Part shown: piece after piece, positions 50,547-60,500 of the stretch | Layout: every line of letters starts with the position of its first letter | Numbering within the stretch: the stretch's first letter is position 1 | Source of the DNA: a gamma proteobacterium symbiont of Ctena orbiculata | GTDB taxonomy: Bacteria; Pseudomonadota; Gammaproteobacteria; Chromatiales; Chromatiaceae | Length of the DNA stretch: 64,000 nt | Direction: 5' to 3' | NCBI GenBank assembly: GCA_003058495.1 | Contig: QBVC01000009.1 | Span: 54,267 to 118,266, forward strand | Made by a program: the position numbers and the translations under genes | Notes under the pieces: generated by a model | The model's database searches: none | What the model was told of the DNA's origin: nothing | What the model saw: only the letters and a program-made list of their open reading frames with translations

Positions 50547-53500
50547 TCAGTGTCTATTGCCCTCTTTCAGGACATCGATCCATACCATTCGATGATCCGA
50601 ACTGGGAAACGGCCAGTCCCCCACCAGATCGAACAGGGGATCGTTCGCCGCGGGCCAGAATACGCCTGCATTCACCATATCCAGCCCCATGGAGGGCAGC
50701 ACATAGTCGACCCGCAGGTTACCCGGGGTCCAGTCTGCGAAATCGGCGGTATCGAAATCCGCACCGCCCAGGTGGGTCGTGTTGATCCCGCCCTGCCTCA
50801 GCGCCGCATCGGCGCCGCCGATGCTGACCGGGGTGATCGAGGTGTTGACCAGGGGTGAGGCCAGCAGCTTGGCGGCCGGATTGCCGGTGCTGTCGCCGTC
50901 ATGGGGATCGGCATTGAGATCGCCCAGGATCACGAACTGCTCGCCCGGTTTCAAGCCGCCGACGCGGCCCTTGTCGTCGTAGATATAGTCGGCCCCCGCG
51001 ATGTAGTCGATCCAGAAGCGGATCTCATCGTGGTTGCGGCGGCCGTTGCGGTCTTCGTCGCCATCGAACACGGGGGGCGTGGGATGGCTCGCCAGAACAT
51101 GCACCACCCTCCCCTTCACCTTCAGCGGAATATCCCAGTGGCTCTTGGAGGAGAGACGCAGCAGCTCCTGCTCCTCGGCACTGTACCAATCAGTCGGCAG
51201 CATGGAGTCTGGCATGTCCTTCCACAGGAAGTGCTGGAAGCTGCGCACCCTCTTGCGCTGTATGGGATAGCGGGACAACACCACCATACCGTACTGGCCG
51301 GGGTAGAAACCAAAGCCCTGTGCGTCCCCCGGGCCGTCGCTGGATCCGTCGTTGTCCATGTCGAGACCGGTGGGGATACCTGTGTTGGACTCGGCGAAAT
51401 AGACATGCCTGTACTTGATCCGCCTGGCCCCATTCTGTCTTTTGCCAAGGTAGTTGCGCATGAAGTGGCGTATCGCTGTGCCTGACGGGTCGTAGTCGAA
51501 CTCGTTCAGCAGCAATACATCAGGCCGTACGCGCTGGATGATTTCGGCCACTGCCTTCGCCTGCGGATCATCGGCCGTGGAGAGATCGCTTATCAGCTCA
51601 CCGGCCGCGGAACGATTCAGCGATGCGTTGAAGGTTGCGAAGCGCAGGGTCTTGTCGAGCTCCTCCATGTTGAGGCGCAGCAGCACCGGATCGTGGTCGC
51701 TGGCGGCATCATAGAACTCGCTGTTGAGATGCACGGCATCGTACTCCGCGCGCGCCGCCAGATTGTGGGTCACCAGGATGTGGTCCAGGGCCTGGGCGTT
51801 GCCCTGGTAATTGTAGCTGTAGCGCTCAAGGGCCGGCAGGCTCTCGGTCATGTTGACCAGGTCAGGGGTATCGCCCCCTTTCAACACCCTCAGCGGCTGC
51901 ATGAACTCGAACTCGTTTAGGTCACCCAGCACCACCACGTTCGCCTCCGGATCCGCCTCCAGGATCGAGGTGACGAGGCCGTTCACCACCCCCGCCTGGG
52001 CGATACGCTCATCCTCGCTGCCGTTGACCGGCGGCTGCACCTGGCCGAACAGCGGGGTGCTGCCCCCCTTCGACGAAAAGTGGTTGTTGATCAGGTGGAA
52101 CTCATCGTCTGCGGCCTTGAAGCGCGCATAGAGGGGCTTGCGGCTATCGGAAAAGGCATCCCCATCGGAGAGATCGCCGTCGGTGACCCGGGTCACCGAC
52201 TCCCGGTCGACCTCCACGGTGTCGGGATTGAACAGATAGGCCACCCGGATGTTGCCGCCGGGCTGGCCGCCGTCCTGATTGTTCTGCGGCGGGTTGTCGA
52301 TATATTCATAGTCGGGACCACCGGCACCCTTTATCGCCTTGGTCAGCTCCCGCAGGGTCAGGTCGGCATCGACCACACCGTCGTCCTGGCTGCCCGAGTT
52401 GTCCTGAATCTCCTGCAGGCCGATGATATCGGGGGCGTTGAGGCCGTTGACGATCTGCTCCGCCAATCGATCGAACCGGCCGTCGGCGAGATCGGCATCG
52501 CCGTCCCCGTCGTTGGGATCGAGGTTGAGAAGATTGAAGCTGGCGATGGTCAGCTGACGCTCCTGCTCCGCAACCAGGGTCGAGGCGTCAGCCTCCAGAT
52601 TCCCACTCTGAGCGGTGAAATCCTCGGTGGGATAGACCTCGAAGTTGCCGTAGCTGTAGCCGACGACGCCGGTGACATCACCCAGTCGGTCGCCGCTATC
52701 CACTACCTGATAGAGGTTGTGGATACCGCTGTCGAAATCGATCTGGATCCTCTCCGGATTGAAATCGTCCGGTCCGATGGTGATACCGCCGCGCCGGTTC
52801 ATCCCGGTGGCATCCTCACCCATGTTCGCCAGCACGAAGATCTCGCCGAAGCGATTGGTGGCGGTGACCGCCACCGCATCCATCACCTTGACCCGCATCG
52901 CCTCGAGGGACTCGTAGAAATCTATGCCATCCTCCTGGGGATCGAACTGCTGGAGCTGGTCGTTATCGATCACCTGCCGCGGCGGCACCCTGCCCCCCCG
53001 GCCGATCGTCACCGGATCGGGCGGGGTATTGCCCTGCGATGCCACCACTACCTCGGGACGATAGAACTGGGTCATGGAGAGGTTGCCGGTGGCGCTGCCG
53101 CCAGGGGTGTACTCACTGACCACGCCGGAGATCTCCACCTGATCCCCCACCACCACCCCGGGTGCACTCTGGGTAAAAACGTAGATGGCGTCCGAGGTCA
53201 GGGGATCGCCGTCGCCCAGGGGATCCTGGACGAAGAAGGCGTTCGAATCCACCGCGGTCACCACCCCCGAGGTGGTGACCTGCTGACCCGCGTAGGGCGA
53301 GCTGTGAGCCGCCCCCTGAATCTCATAGATGGCGAGTGAATCCGGGTCGCCGCCATCTCCACCATCACCGCCGTCGCCGGGATCGGAGCCATTCAGGCTC
53401 TGGCCGACATTGAGAAGGTCCGGGGTGTCATCCAGATCGGAGACCCATACGAAATCGCTATCCAGGGTGCCGCTGCCTTGAAGCTGCAGGGATAGGCCAA

Positions 53501-53954
53501 CCGGGGTTGAGGAGATCTCCGCCACGCCGATGTCGACGCTGGTCATGCCGTCAGCAGGGCCGCCGCTGGCGGTGAAGCTTCCCTCGTAACTCAGGAACTG
53601 CACCACACCGCCGCCGCTGTCGACCAGCGCGATACCGTCGGGTGTGCCGTTCTGAATGCCGTTGGTGGGAGCGTTGTATACCCAGAAACCGTAACCGCTG
53701 GCGGTGTCATCGGCCAAAACCCCGCTGAGGTCTATGGTGCTGTAGACGCTGAGTGAAGAGGATGCGCCGTTATAGAACACCAGCTGCCAGCCGTTGAGAT
53801 CGGTTCCCACCGGCCCGGCGATCTCAACGAATTCGTTGACGTCGGTGCCCGTATTGTCGTAGTGAATTTCATTGATGAAGACGGGTGTGTCCGATAGGGC
53901 GGTTGTAGTGCTCATGCCCAGCAGCAGCGCCAGCAGGGTTTTTTGATGATGCAT
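50547..53954 (-). CDS. Secreted nuclease, lamin-tail plus OB plus two EEP domains (ExeM/NucH type)
   Basis: 1135 residues. Signal peptide (LLALLLGMSTTTALS); lamin-tail domain at about 20-165 (FINEIHYDNTGTDVNEFVEI); OB-like domain at about 205-330 (GQQVTTSGVVTAVDSNAFFV); then two endonuclease/exonuclease/phosphatase domains. EEP1 (about 465-760) has TIASFNLLNLDPNDGD, IIGLQEIQDN, VVLGDLNEF and ASDHDPVLL; EEP2 (about 775-1135) has LRFATFNASL, LLNEFDYDPSG, VILGDLNADPHDGDS and SSDHRMVWID. Extracellular DNA degradation for nutrients or biofilm dispersal is the family role. The tandem EEP makes it about 250-300 residues longer than ExeM. Divergent from an exported phosphoesterase. Confidence 0.9.
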   Translation of the reverse strand: MHHQKTLLALLLGMSTTTALSDTPVFINEIHYDNTGTDVNEFVEIAGPVGTDLNGWQLVFYNGASSSLSVYSTIDLSGVLADDTASGYGFWVYNAPTNGIQNGTPDGIALVDSGGGVVQFLSYEGSFTASGGPADGMTSVDIGVAEISSTPVGLSLQLQGSGTLDSDFVWVSDLDDTPDLLNVGQSLNGSDPGDGGDGGDGGDPDSLAIYEIQGAAHSSPYAGQQVTTSGVVTAVDSNAFFVQDPLGDGDPLTSDAIYVFTQSAPGVVVGDQVEISGVVSEYTPGGSATGNLSMTQFYRPEVVVASQGNTPPDPVTIGRGGRVPPRQVIDNDQLQQFDPQEDGIDFYESLEAMRVKVMDAVAVTATNRFGEIFVLANMGEDATGMNRRGGITIGPDDFNPERIQIDFDSGIHNLYQVVDSGDRLGDVTGVVGYSYGNFEVYPTEDFTAQSGNLEADASTLVAEQERQLTIASFNLLNLDPNDGDGDADLADGRFDRLAEQIVNGLNAPDIIGLQEIQDNSGSQDDGVVDADLTLRELTKAIKGAGGPDYEYIDNPPQNNQDGGQPGGNIRVAYLFNPDTVEVDRESVTRVTDGDLSDGDAFSDSRKPLYARFKAADDEFHLINNHFSSKGGSTPLFGQVQPPVNGSEDERIAQAGVVNGLVTSILEADPEANVVVLGDLNEFEFMQPLRVLKGGDTPDLVNMTESLPALERYSYNYQGNAQALDHILVTHNLAARAEYDAVHLNSEFYDAASDHDPVLLRLNMEELDKTLRFATFNASLNRSAAGELISDLSTADDPQAKAVAEIIQRVRPDVLLLNEFDYDPSGTAIRHFMRNYLGKRQNGARRIKYRHVYFAESNTGIPTGLDMDNDGSSDGPGDAQGFGFYPGQYGMVVLSRYPIQRKRVRSFQHFLWKDMPDSMLPTDWYSAEEQELLRLSSKSHWDIPLKVKGRVVHVLASHPTPPVFDGDEDRNGRRNHDEIRFWIDYIAGADYIYDDKGRVGGLKPGEQFVILGDLNADPHDGDSTGNPAAKLLASPLVNTSITPVSIGGADAALRQGGINTTHLGGADFDTADFADWTPGNLRVDYVLPSMGLDMVNAGVFWPAANDPLFDLVGDWPFPSSDHRMVWIDVLKEGNRH

Positions 53955-54067
53955 GTGAGAGATCTCTTTCCTTGTCTTTGTTCAGAGTGGCCTCACACGC
54001 TATAAGCAAATGGTTTCTGTCTGTTGTGGATTTAATGAAACTTTTTTTATCGAACCGTGCAGATCAA

Positions 54068-54085
54068 GTGACAGATTTGTGATTG
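54068..54085 (-). promoter_or_regulatory. Pho-box-like site toward the nuclease gene
   Basis: On the minus strand CAATCAC-AAAT-CTGTCAC, two 7-bp direct half-sites with a 4-bp spacer; the second half differs from CTGTCAT by one base. Located 114-131 bp upstream of the nuclease start. Suggests PhoB control; unproven. Confidence 0.4.
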
Positions 54086-54100
54086 ACCATCGACTCTCGA

Positions 54101-54118
54101 GTGTCATATCGCTGCTGC
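54101..54118 (+). promoter_or_regulatory. Pho-box-like site toward the phosphoesterase gene
   Basis: GTGTCAT-ATCG-CTGCTGC: first half one mismatch from CTGTCAT, second half weaker. About 82-99 bp upstream of the GTG start at 54200. Read with the opposite-strand site at 54068. Confidence 0.35.
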
Positions 54119-54199
54119 ATTGTTTAAATCAAACTGAAAGCCCCCCCGCCTAGACTTTGCCCCTTACTCTCATATATAACTTTTAGTCAGGAGATCGAG

Positions 54200-55255
54200 G
54201 TGATAAACAAAAAACTGTTGAAAGCCATGTCCGGCTGTCTGCTGTTGCTGGTCTCATCGCACGCGTTGAGCGGCGATGATCGACATGAAAAAGAAGAACG
54301 TGAATCAAAAGACAAAGGGAGTTTCTCCTTTGCCATGATCGGGGATGTACCCTACGGTGTTGCACCCTATGCCGACTATCCCCCTTTCGATAATCTTATC
54401 GATGAGATCAACGAGGGGAAAAAACTGAAGTGGGTCATCCATACCGGTGACATCAAGAGCGGCGGTTCCAACTGTTCCGACGAGCTCTTTTACGACCGCC
54501 TCGAACGCTACAACAAATTCAATAAGCCGTTCATCTACACACCGGGTGACAACGAGTGGACCGATTGTCATCGGGTCAACGCCGGCGAGTACCAGCCCCT
54601 GGAGCGTCTGGCCCGGTTGCGGGAGATCTTCTTCGCCAATCCCGGCGTCACCATCGGCGGAAAACCGATGGCGGTTGAGAGCCAGGCCTTCGTCCCTGGT
54701 TTTGAGGAGTTTCCGGAGAATGTCCGCTGGAACAAGAGCGGCGTCCTGTTTGCCGCCATTCACGTGGTCGGCAGCAACAACGGCCTGAAGGCATTCGATG
54801 CAGCGTCATCAGCGGTCCGGGGTGAAGCGGACGATCTGGAGGTGGCGCGCCGCATCGAGGCTGCCATCCACTGGATCAATGACACCTTTGACAAGGCCAT
54901 GGAGGAGGATGCGCCCGGGGTGCTCATCATGATGCAGGCCAATCCAAAACTCGAGGTCGGCTATGCCCTGCCCAGCGGTGCGGATCTCACCGATGCCAGA
55001 CTCGGTTTCAACGAGATCCTGAGTGTCCTCGAGGCGCGCACCCTGGCGTTCGGCAAACCCGTGGTCCTGGCTCACGGCGACTCCCACTATTTCAGAGTCG
55101 ATAAGCCCGGGCTTGTTGAAAACGGATTTATCTCCAACTTCACCCGGGTCGAGAACTTCGGCTCCAGCCGGGTACACTGGGTAAAGATCACGGTGAATCC
55201 GAAATCGGAGCATGTCTTCAAGGCCCGGCAGATGATCATTGAGGCAAACAGATAA
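54200..55255 (+). CDS. Exported calcineurin-like phosphoesterase
   Basis: 351 residues from GTG 54200 with AGGAGA six bases ahead. Signal peptide (GCLLLLVSSHALSGD). Motifs FAMIGDVPYG (replacing D-x-H by D-x-P), VIHTGDIKSGG, YTPGDNEWTDCH (replacing GNH by GDNE) and VVLAHGDSHYFRVDK near the end. This variant set is that of a periplasmic metallophosphoesterase group distinct from purple acid phosphatases. Together with the divergent secreted nuclease it may release phosphate from nucleic acid; inference. Confidence 0.87.
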   Translation: MINKKLLKAMSGCLLLLVSSHALSGDDRHEKEERESKDKGSFSFAMIGDVPYGVAPYADYPPFDNLIDEINEGKKLKWVIHTGDIKSGGSNCSDELFYDRLERYNKFNKPFIYTPGDNEWTDCHRVNAGEYQPLERLARLREIFFANPGVTIGGKPMAVESQAFVPGFEEFPENVRWNKSGVLFAAIHVVGSNNGLKAFDAASSAVRGEADDLEVARRIEAAIHWINDTFDKAMEEDAPGVLIMMQANPKLEVGYALPSGADLTDARLGFNEILSVLEARTLAFGKPVVLAHGDSHYFRVDKPGLVENGFISNFTRVENFGSSRVHWVKITVNPKSEHVFKARQMIIEANR

Positions 55256-55275
55256 CAATAGATAAGCCAAGGCCA

Positions 55276-55329
55276 CGGTGCGGCATGCACCACCCTACAT
55301 TTTCCTGTAGGGTGCGGCTTGCCGCACCG
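55276..55329. repeat. Long GTGCGG/CCGCAC hairpin
   Basis: CGGTGCGGCATGCACCACCC and, after TACATTTTCCTG, TAGGGTGCGGCTTGCCGCAC: the two halves are near-complementary over about 24 bp. Larger version of the repeats at 8994 and 9831. May end the phosphoesterase transcript. The remaining bases to 55590 hold no gene I can support. Confidence 0.65.
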
Positions 55330-55590
55330 AATATTGTCAGATCAAGAAATATTGCCTCCTTCCCACTCGTCTAGGGGGAAGTCAAAGAATCCGATTCCAG
55401 CAATCGATCCTAGCTAGGATTATCAATGGTTCAAGGAGTGAATCGTCAATCATGCATTACCTATACCGCAACCTGCACCGGACATGCCGAGCCGGGCTGG
55501 TGTATCGATGGCGCGGAAATTGCACCACACAGTTTCGTCCGCAATAGACAGTAGTCGATAACAGTCACACATAACAAAAGGGTCGCATCC

Positions 55591-56097
55591 ATGGCATGTA
55601 GCCTAGGCAATCTAATCAAGGAGTCTGTCGTTTCCCTCGACAGCGATACCGACATTCAGACGGCGGCGGCCTATATGACGGAACGCGAAGTCGGATCGCT
55701 GGCGGTCACGGAAAATGGGGAAGTGATCGGTCTTTTCACCGAAAGGGACCTGCTGACGCGTGTTGTTGGTGCAGGCAGGCATCCAAATGCACTAAAACTG
55801 GGCGACGTCTGCAGCCGCAACCTGATATCCGTCTCTTCGGACAGCACCTGCACCTATGCCATCAAGTTGATGCGCCGCAACCGCTGCCGCCGTCTCCTCG
55901 TCTACCGCAATGACAAGCTCCAGGGCCTTATCGGCATGCCCGAAGTCGCCCATGCCCTGGCCGACCACAGCTCTGGCAAGAATATCCTGGTCAATGTGGT
56001 CGGCGGGATCACCCTGGTGGTGGTACTGGCGGTAATCGGCATGTTGATATCCCACATACCGGATATGATGCAGCTCGCGGACCGCACCTTGAAATAG
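55591..56097 (+). CDS. CBS-domain protein with C-terminal membrane anchor
   Basis: 168 residues. Two CBS motifs: VSLDSDTDIQTAAAYMTERE...VIGLFTERDLLTRVV and LISVSSDSTCTYAIKLMRRN...LQGLIGMPEVAHAL, which pair to bind adenine nucleotides. A C-terminal hydrophobic helix (ILVNVVGGITLVVVLAVIGM) suggests tail anchoring in the membrane. No partner enzyme adjoins; the RND operon begins 129 bp downstream. Confidence 0.88.
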   Translation: MACSLGNLIKESVVSLDSDTDIQTAAAYMTEREVGSLAVTENGEVIGLFTERDLLTRVVGAGRHPNALKLGDVCSRNLISVSSDSTCTYAIKLMRRNRCRRLLVYRNDKLQGLIGMPEVAHALADHSSGKNILVNVVGGITLVVVLAVIGMLISHIPDMMQLADRTLK

Positions 56098-56225
56098 GCC
56101 CTAGGACCTGGATGGACTTCCCCTGTCCGAGAGTGAGATCATTGGGCCAATTCCTGTCACTTGAACAGGGCAGCCCTAGAGACAGATCATATCTGCTGAT
56201 CTGACGATTCCGGACCTGATCCACT

Positions 56226-57545
56226 ATGCTGAAAAACCACCCCCATTGGCGAAAGCTGCTGATCCTGCCCCCCATCGCCCTGGGCATCCTGGTGCTGATG
56301 CTGATGGCAAGCAACAGGCAGCCGCCGGTTAAGGTCGAACCCGGCGAGCCGACCAAGCTGGTGCGCACCGTCGAGGCCCAACAGCTTGTGCTGATCCCCA
56401 CGGCCGAGGGCTATGGCGCCGTGCAACCCGCCCGGGTATGGAACGCGGTGGCCCAGGTGGCGGGTCGTATCGTCGAGATCCATCCGCGCCTGCGGGACGG
56501 CGAGATCATCAGTGAAGGCAGCCTGCTGCTGCAGATCGATCCCGCCGACTACCAGCTCAACCTGGCCCAGGCCGAGGCGGCGCTGGCGGAGCTGGAGGTC
56601 GAGGCCTCCAACGCCCAGGCCTCCCTCTCCATCGAGGAGCGCAGCCTGGGGATTGCGCAGCGGGAGTTTCAGCGCATCTCCAAACTGGCCAAGAAAGGCA
56701 CCGCCTCCCAGAGCGACGTGGACGACGCCGAACGCAACCTGCTCGCCGGCCGCAACGCGGTGCAGAATGTAAAGAACACCCTCGCCCTGCTTCCCACCCG
56801 GCGCAAGGTGCTGCAGGCGCAACTGACCCAGGCCGAGCGCGATCTCGATAATACCCGCCTGCTCGCACCCTTCAATCTGCGGGTGACCAATATGAGCATC
56901 GAGGTCGACCAGTACGTCAGCAAGGGAGAGACCCTGCTTGCCGGGGATGCGGTGGACCGGGTCGAGGTGATCGCGCGCTTCCCCCTCGCCTCCCTGCGGC
57001 GGCTCTTTATCGGTCACGAACGGCGCGATATCTCGGCGGATATCCTCAGCGGCAACCTGGCCGATTTCGTTGCCCTTCAGCCACAAGTGAGACTCGACAT
57101 GGGCACCACCATCGCCGAGTGGGAGGCGGAGTTCGTCCGCTTCAGCGACAATGTGGATCCGGAGACGCGCACCATGGGCGTGGTCGTCGCCGTCGACAGG
57201 CCCTTTGAAAAGATCGAGCCGGGGATCAGGCCGCCGCTGTCGAAGGGGATGTTCGTGCAGGTGCTGCTGCGGGGCAAGCCCCAGCCCGACCGGGTCGTGG
57301 TCCCCCGCTCCGCGGTCAGGGACGGCATCGTCTATCTGGCCGATGGCGAGAGCCGCCTGCAGCGCCAGCCGGTGGACCTGCTCTTCAGCCAGGGAGAGAT
57401 CAGCGTCATCTCATCCGGCATCAGCGCCGGCCAGCGGATCGTGGTCTCCGACCTGGTGCCGGCGGTCAACGGCATGCAGCTCGAGACCCGGCCCGATGAG
57501 GAGATCGAACAGGCGATGGTCAAGGCCGCCAGGGGCGAGCAGTGA
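56226..57545 (+). CDS. RND efflux periplasmic adaptor (HlyD-like), second system
   Basis: 439 residues. N-terminal anchor helix (LILPPIALGILVLMLMASN), lipoyl half VWNAVAQVAGRIVEIHPRLR, a long coiled-coil with RREFQRISKLAKKG-like sequence, second half DLDNTRLLAPFNLRV, and a membrane-proximal barrel (RPPLSKGMFVQVLLRGKPQP). Longer than the adaptor at 36215 and without a lipobox. Overlaps the permease gene by 4 bp. Confidence 0.93.
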   Translation: MLKNHPHWRKLLILPPIALGILVLMLMASNRQPPVKVEPGEPTKLVRTVEAQQLVLIPTAEGYGAVQPARVWNAVAQVAGRIVEIHPRLRDGEIISEGSLLLQIDPADYQLNLAQAEAALAELEVEASNAQASLSIEERSLGIAQREFQRISKLAKKGTASQSDVDDAERNLLAGRNAVQNVKNTLALLPTRRKVLQAQLTQAERDLDNTRLLAPFNLRVTNMSIEVDQYVSKGETLLAGDAVDRVEVIARFPLASLRRLFIGHERRDISADILSGNLADFVALQPQVRLDMGTTIAEWEAEFVRFSDNVDPETRTMGVVVAVDRPFEKIEPGIRPPLSKGMFVQVLLRGKPQPDRVVVPRSAVRDGIVYLADGESRLQRQPVDLLFSQGEISVISSGISAGQRIVVSDLVPAVNGMQLETRPDEEIEQAMVKAARGEQ

Positions 57546-60500
57546 TCGACTGGTTCGCCCGCCACCCCAACGCCGCCAATCTGTTGATGGCGTCGATCAT
57601 GATCCTCGGTCTCACCGCGCTGCCGGGCCTGCAGCGGGAGACCCTGCCCGAAATCCAGAACGACAAGGTGGAGGTCCGGGTCATCTACAAGGGCGCCACC
57701 GCCGACGAGGTGGAGGATGCGATCTGCCGCCGCCTGGAGGATGCCCTGGAGGGAATCAGCAACCTGGACGAGATGACCTGCGAGTCCCGCGAGGGATTGG
57801 CGGTGGCCACGGCGGTGATGCTCGAGGGCGCGGAGATGAGCCGTTTTCTCGATGACGTCAACGCCGAGATCGACGCCGTCGATGACTTCCCCGCGGATAC
57901 CGAACTGCCGGTCATAGAAGAGCTGGGGCGCACCGATGCGGTGATCTCCGTCGCGGTGACCGGGCCGGAGGACCCGGTGGCGCTGAAGGCCTACGCGGAA
58001 CACCTGAAGTCGAAGCTGCTGACCCAGGAGAAGATCGCCGAGGTCACCATCGACGGTTTCTCCGATCACCACATCCGCATCGAGATCCCCGCCTGGCGCC
58101 TGCGCCAGTATGGCCTCTCCGCCCGGGATATCGCCGACGCCATCGGCGGACACAGCGTCAGCACCCCGGCGGGCCGTCTGGAGGGGGAGCGGGAAGAGAT
58201 TCTGCTGCGCTTCGACGATCAGCGCAAGCGGGTCGATGAGTTCTACGACCTGGTGGTGATCTCCGGCAGCAGCGGCGCCACCATCCGTCTCGGCGATATC
58301 GCCCGCATCAGCGACCGCTTCGACCTCGACGAGGAGAAGATCAGCTTCAACGGCCGGCGCGCGGCGATTCTCAATATCGCCAAGACCCGTTCCCAGGACA
58401 TCCTCGAGGTCCTCGCCAGGGTGGAGTCGTTCGTGGAGCGGGAGAACCGGCGGGCGCCCCAGGGATTGAGCCTGAGCCTGACCCAGGACCGCGCCTCGGT
58501 GGTTCAGGACCGGCTCGATATGCTGCTGCGCAACGGCGCCCAGGGCCTGCTGGGGGTGTTTCTCGTGCTCTGGCTCTTTTTCAGTTTCCGCTACAGTTTC
58601 TGGGTGACCATGGGGCTGCCGGTCTCCTTCCTCGGCGCCCTCTTCGTGCTGCCGCTGATCGGCGTCACCATCAACATGATCTCCATGGTGGGCCTGCTGA
58701 TCGGCATCGGCCTGCTGATGGACGACGCGATTGTCATCGCGGAGAACATCGCCTCGCGCATGGCCAAGGGGGACAACCCCCTGCACGCCGCGATCACCGG
58801 GGTGCGCCAGGTCCTGCCCGGCATCGCCTCCTCCTTCGCCACCACCCTGCTGGTGTTCGGCTCCCTCGCCTTCATCACCGGCGACATCGGCCAGATCCTG
58901 CGCATCATGCCGATGGTGCTGATCATCGTGATCAGCGTCAGCCTGCTCGAGGCCTTCCTGATCCTGCCCCACCACTTGAGCCACTCCCTGGCGCATATGA
59001 AGCGCAAGCGGGTCTCCCGCTTCAGGACAGGCTTCGAGGCGGGATTCGATCGCTTCCTCGAGGAGTGGTTCGGCCCGCTCCTCGACCGCGCCGTCGAGTA
59101 CCGCTATCTGACCCTCGGCATCGTGCTGATGCTGCTGATCCTCTCCGTCGCCATGCCCGTGGGCGGCAAGCTGAAGTTCGTCGGTTTCCCCGACCTCGAC
59201 GGCGATGTCATCGAGGCCCGGCTGCTGCTGCCCCAGGGCACACCCCTGGCACAGACTGAAACCATCGTCGGCGAGATCACCGCGGCGCTGCGGCGCACCG
59301 ACCAGGCCTTTCTCCCCGCCCAGCCCGGGCAGCAACCCCTGGTGGAGAATATCACCGTCATCTATGGGCAGAATCCCGATGCCTACGAGACCGGCCCCCA
59401 TGTGGCCCGGGTGGTCGCCGACCTGCTCAGCGCGGAGATCAGAAACGCAAAGCTGGATGACGTCATCAACCGCTGGCGGGAGGAGACCGGCGAGCTTGCC
59501 GATGTCATCTCGGTGAAGTTCACCGAGCCCACCTTCGGACCCGGGGGGCGTCCCATCGACCTGCGCCTGATGGGATACGACCTGGAGCGTCTGAAACAGG
59601 CCTCCAACGAACTCCAGGCCTGGCTCAACGCCCATCTGGGGGTGAACGACCTGAGCGATGACCTGCGCCCGGGCAAGCGGGAGTATCGGCTCCATCTGAA
59701 ACCCGGCGCGGGGGTGCTCGGACTCAACGCCCGACAGGTGGCGGACCAGGTGCGCGCCGCCTATCAGGGGATCAAGGTCGATGAGTTTCCCGTGGGACCC
59801 GAGACCTATGAGGTCAATCTCAGACTCACCGAGGCTGACCGCACCGATGCGGAGGATCTCTACAATCTCAGCATCACCGGACCGGGTGGGTCGCTCATCC
59901 CCCTCTCGGTGGTGGCCGATGTCGAAGAGGTCAGGGGCTGGGCCCGCATCAACCGGGTCAACCGGCAGCGCACGGTCACCATCCAGGGCGACGTGGATCG
60001 CGGCCAGGCCAACGCCCAGGAGTTGCTGGGTTTGGCGAAGGCGAATTTCATCCCTCAACTCCTCGAGCGCTATCCTGACATCAGCTTCGATGTTCAGGGC
60101 GAAAGCAAAGAATCGGCGAAGACCGGGCAATCGATCATACGCAACGTGCTGCTCGGGCTGATCGGCGTCTATATGTTGCTGGCCCTCCAGTTCAAGGGCT
60201 ATCTAGCCCCCCTGACGGTGATGATCGTCATCCCGGCGGCGCTTATCGGCGTCATCTTCGGCCATATGGCCCTGGGTCTCGACCTCACCATGCCGAGTAT
60301 CGTCGGCATGGCCTCCCTGTTCGGGGTGGTGGTCAACGATTCGATCCTGCTGGTGGTCTTCATCCGCGACAGCCGCAACCGGGGCACCCTGGTGGAGCTG
60401 GCCGCCAAGCAGGCGGCCCGGGCCCGCTTCCGGCCGATTCTTCTCACCTCCATCAGCACCATCGCCGGATTGATGCCACTGCTCCTGGAGAAGAGTCTGC

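Noticed and set aside
55446..55541. A 31-codon frame (MHYLYRNLHRTCR…) before the CBS gene.
   Set aside because: No ribosome site and Arg/Cys-rich random composition.
57332..60130. A 932-codon open frame antisense to the second RND permease.
   Set aside because: High-GC codon-position effect; its product is Gly/Leu/Asp-rich without domains, while the plus-strand frame is an unmistakable RND pump.
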